A DNA stretch of 64,000 nucleotides from Aliidiomarina iranensis (GTDB lineage Bacteria; Pseudomonadota; Gammaproteobacteria; Enterobacterales; Alteromonadaceae). Made by a program: the position numbers and the translations under genes. How positions within the stretch are numbered: the first letter of the stretch is position 1; the number at the start of each line of letters is the position of its first letter. The stretch lies in assembly GCF_003987135.1 (NCBI RefSeq), contig NZ_PIPJ01000002.1, forward strand, positions 434,001 to 498,000. Reading direction: 5' to 3'. Shown here piece by piece: positions 62,697 to 64,000 of the stretch. A model generated the notes under the pieces. That model ran no database searches, had not been told where the DNA came from, and saw nothing but the letters and a program-made list of their open reading frames with translations.

Positions 62697-62855
62697 TCAC
62701 TCGCCATTTGCGTTCCGTAACAATGGATCAATATGCATACGCAATGCATCAATCAAAGCACGTATGCTCGTTTATATTTCAGAGGAATAGTCTTTAAGAA
62801 CGCTCGCACCTTGAGGAACACTGAATGAACGCCCTCCAACAGAAGTTTGATTGCT
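62697..62855 (-). pseudogene. Decayed gene remnant between the HrgA-like gene and the ATPase
   Basis: One frame has 27 codons (TSVGGRSFSVPQGASVLKD), then a TAA at 62772-62774, then in the same frame a second block of 24 codons (SIRALIDALRMHIDPLLRNA) before a TGA. Both blocks have normal amino-acid composition while a start is missing. It looks like the 3' end of a lost gene with a premature stop. Confidence 0.4.
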
Positions 62856-62918
62856 TCAAAGCTGCTTATTAAATGCAGGGAATAATACTTATTGAGGCTA
62901 AAAGTCTGCAAAAAGTAA

Positions 62919-63851
62919 TTATCTATTCCACGCACTTTTAATTAGCTTGCCGGTTTGATTGTAAATACCGACCTGTTCAATGTAGTGATGGAAGTCACTA
63001 TTTTCGGCAACAATTCGGTTTGCGGATTGCCAATCCACTGTTGTGCGCTCGCGCGCTGGTATCAATATTTGGCTGTCGAAGAGCGATTCAGTGTTGAGTA
63101 GTAACACGCCAATGCCGTGAAGGCTGGCGAGCATTTGTAGTTCGCCTTCTACGTCGCTGTTTAGGCCGGTTGCAACTAGATAGCCGAAGTTTGCCCAGCT
63201 TGAGTTTGAAACCGCTTGGAAAAATGACTTTCGTACATTGCTTTTGGTAAGGTGTTTTTTCACTTCAAACGACCACAAGCGCACAGCGCTTTGATTGCCG
63301 GTTCGCACACAGTCCTTCACAACGCTTTCCCAACCCATATCAAGGGCTTCGAGTGCAACGATGTCGGGATGCAGCCAATGATTGCCGCCGCTGCCGTGCA
63401 CATTTTTTGATTTTCGCTCATCGATGCGCTGGCAATATAAACCATGCTCTTTATTCAAGAACTCGATAAGCAATGGATACAAATCATGCTCACTCAAGCC
63501 TGGTGTTGTGAGCGGCGTATCGACACTTGCGTCATCAGGTTCATCATCCATTTCGGTAAGCTGCTTTGCTAACTCAGGATTAGGCTCCCAGTAATAAATT
63601 CTTGGACGCGGTTTATCTCGTGTCGTGATGTTTGGGCATTTTTCCATTGCTGTTCTTAATCTACTTCCGCCAACCTCTGCTGCCAACTGAGCGATCAATT
63701 TTTCCTCGGTGTTGTAACGAGGATTTTGTTGCTTCTCAGTAATCTCGCTTGGATAACGCTCAATAAAATACATCGCTAAATCACGAGCGGTAAAATGCTT
63801 CTCTGGATGCGCCTTAAGTGTTTCGATGATCATGTCGACGCGAGTTGTCAT
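62919..63851 (-). CDS. HrgA/COG2958-like protein with winged helix and PD-(D/E)XK-like core
   Basis: 310 residues. The N-terminal 80 are a winged helix (KHFTARDLAMYFIERYP). After an acidic linker (residues 100-115) the C-terminal domain has WLHPDIVALE (Asp 163) and LWSFEVKKHLTKSN (Glu 196, Lys 198), the PD-(D/E)XK pattern, with QAVSNSSWANFGYLVA. It resembles COG2958/HrgA proteins that accompany restriction systems. It overlaps the hsdS stop by four bases. Confidence 0.8.
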   Translation of the reverse strand: MTTRVDMIIETLKAHPEKHFTARDLAMYFIERYPSEITEKQQNPRYNTEEKLIAQLAAEVGGSRLRTAMEKCPNITTRDKPRPRIYYWEPNPELAKQLTEMDDEPDDASVDTPLTTPGLSEHDLYPLLIEFLNKEHGLYCQRIDERKSKNVHGSGGNHWLHPDIVALEALDMGWESVVKDCVRTGNQSAVRLWSFEVKKHLTKSNVRKSFFQAVSNSSWANFGYLVATGLNSDVEGELQMLASLHGIGVLLLNTESLFDSQILIPARERTTVDWQSANRIVAENSDFHHYIEQVGIYNQTGKLIKSAWNR

Positions 63852-64000
63852 GAAGAACTCTCCATTTTTAATACTGAAGGAGCAACACTTAGTTCTCCAG
63901 ATAGCAGCTTTGGCAGTAATGTGTCACGCAACTGTGTTAAAGAAACATATTCATTATTCAAAAACTTTGATTTTGCAAAAAAACTAGACGTTTGCTTTTC
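63848..64000 (-). CDS. hsdS: Type I restriction specificity subunit (3' end only)
   Basis: Only the last 50 codons are inside the window; the gene continues past the right edge. TQLRDTLLPKLLSGELSV is the characteristic end of the second conserved region of HsdS, which selects the DNA target. The stop codon overlaps the start of the HrgA-like gene. hsdM would be expected further upstream, outside the window. Confidence 0.85.
   Translation of the reverse strand, partial: EKQTSSFFAKSKFLNNEYVSLTQLRDTLLPKLLSGELSVAPSVLKMESSS

Noticed and set aside
62772-62774. Programmed stop read-through or selenocysteine in the remnant
   Set aside because: The codon is TAA, no start is present and no recoding signal is visible; decay is simpler.
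62753-62935. A 60-codon minus-strand frame between the HrgA-like gene and the ATPase
   Set aside because: It overlaps the end of the HrgA-like gene, and another frame of the same bases has better coding-like composition but a stop, so I treat the region as a remnant rather than a gene.
1-64000. CRISPR arrays, tRNA or rRNA genes
   Set aside because: No regularly spaced repeats with unique spacers and no recognisable tRNA or rRNA sequences were seen on either strand.

Overview
The window is a stretch of a Gram-negative gammaproteobacterial chromosome. The lipid A genes (msbA, lpxK, kdsB), the LolCDE lipoprotein exporter and the outer-membrane phospholipase place it among diderms. The gene set (gcvA/rlmM neighbourhood, mfd next to csiV, a full valine-degradation cluster, several secreted or lipoprotein peptidases) suggests a marine, amino-acid-consuming member of the Alteromonadales, possibly an Idiomarina/Aliidiomarina relative. 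That placement is inference from gene content and was not checked against a database. Nearly all of positions 1-52.7 kb is ordinary, densely packed core genome; I saw no tRNA, rRNA or CRISPR array.

Layout. 0-5 kb: a truncated zinc-type alcohol dehydrogenase, a periplasmic MsrB, rlmM, a small hydrolase, gcvA and a DUF1415 gene. 5-12 kb: a minus-strand cluster that runs, in transcription order, mmsA, acyl-CoA dehydrogenase, 3-hydroxyisobutyryl-CoA hydrolase, [strong terminator], mmsB, SDR, MscS-type channel. It covers valine catabolism from isobutyryl-CoA onward, and a divergent AraC-family gene (12048) is the likely activator. 13-20 kb: the comEC-msbA-lpxK-ycaR-kdsB operon. 20-28.6 kb: DUF2062, lolCDE, mfd, csiV. 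28.7-43.9 kb: acnA, a secreted phosphodiesterase, tesB, DUF1028, a 2-TM protein with a Kir-like cytoplasmic part, pldA, a threonine-aldolase-like enzyme, an AstE-like hydrolase, ppiC, SOS-controlled yebG, ohr, an ATP-grasp ligase, fpr and folE. 44-52.7 kb: a DUF885 lipoprotein peptidase, an SDR, a 1311-residue subtilase, a small lipoprotein, and a DUF1826 gene behind a Zur box.

From about 52.7 kb to the right edge the character changes to a defence/accessory island: an AbiE-type toxin-antitoxin pair with a repeated operator-like element, broken gene fragments, two unknown genes that look like integron cassettes with partial attC motifs (one with a PD-(D/E)XK-like core, one with an HEHVIP motif), and a type I restriction locus. 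In transcription order (right to left) that locus reads hsdS (cut by the window edge), an HrgA/COG2958-like gene, a decayed fragment, an ATPase fused to a TOPRIM-like domain, a coiled-coil/zinc-ribbon gene, a complete IS3-family (IS2 group) element, and hsdR. The IS is intact: imperfect inverted repeats starting TGTA, a 5-bp target duplication AGATA, and an A6G frameshift signal. It sits between hsdR and the rest of its operon. The passenger genes inside the restriction locus are the best candidates here for an undescribed defence module.

A second theme is that short in-frame or intergenic tandem repeats of 12-18 bp appear at several unrelated core loci (yebG, comEC, the aldolase, the phosphodiesterase, and the spacers before tesB and the acyl-CoA dehydrogenase gene). 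Several control elements can be read directly: a LexA box on the yebG promoter, a Zur box before DUF1826, and paired IscR-like dyads, one lying between the -35 and -10 of a probable fpr promoter.
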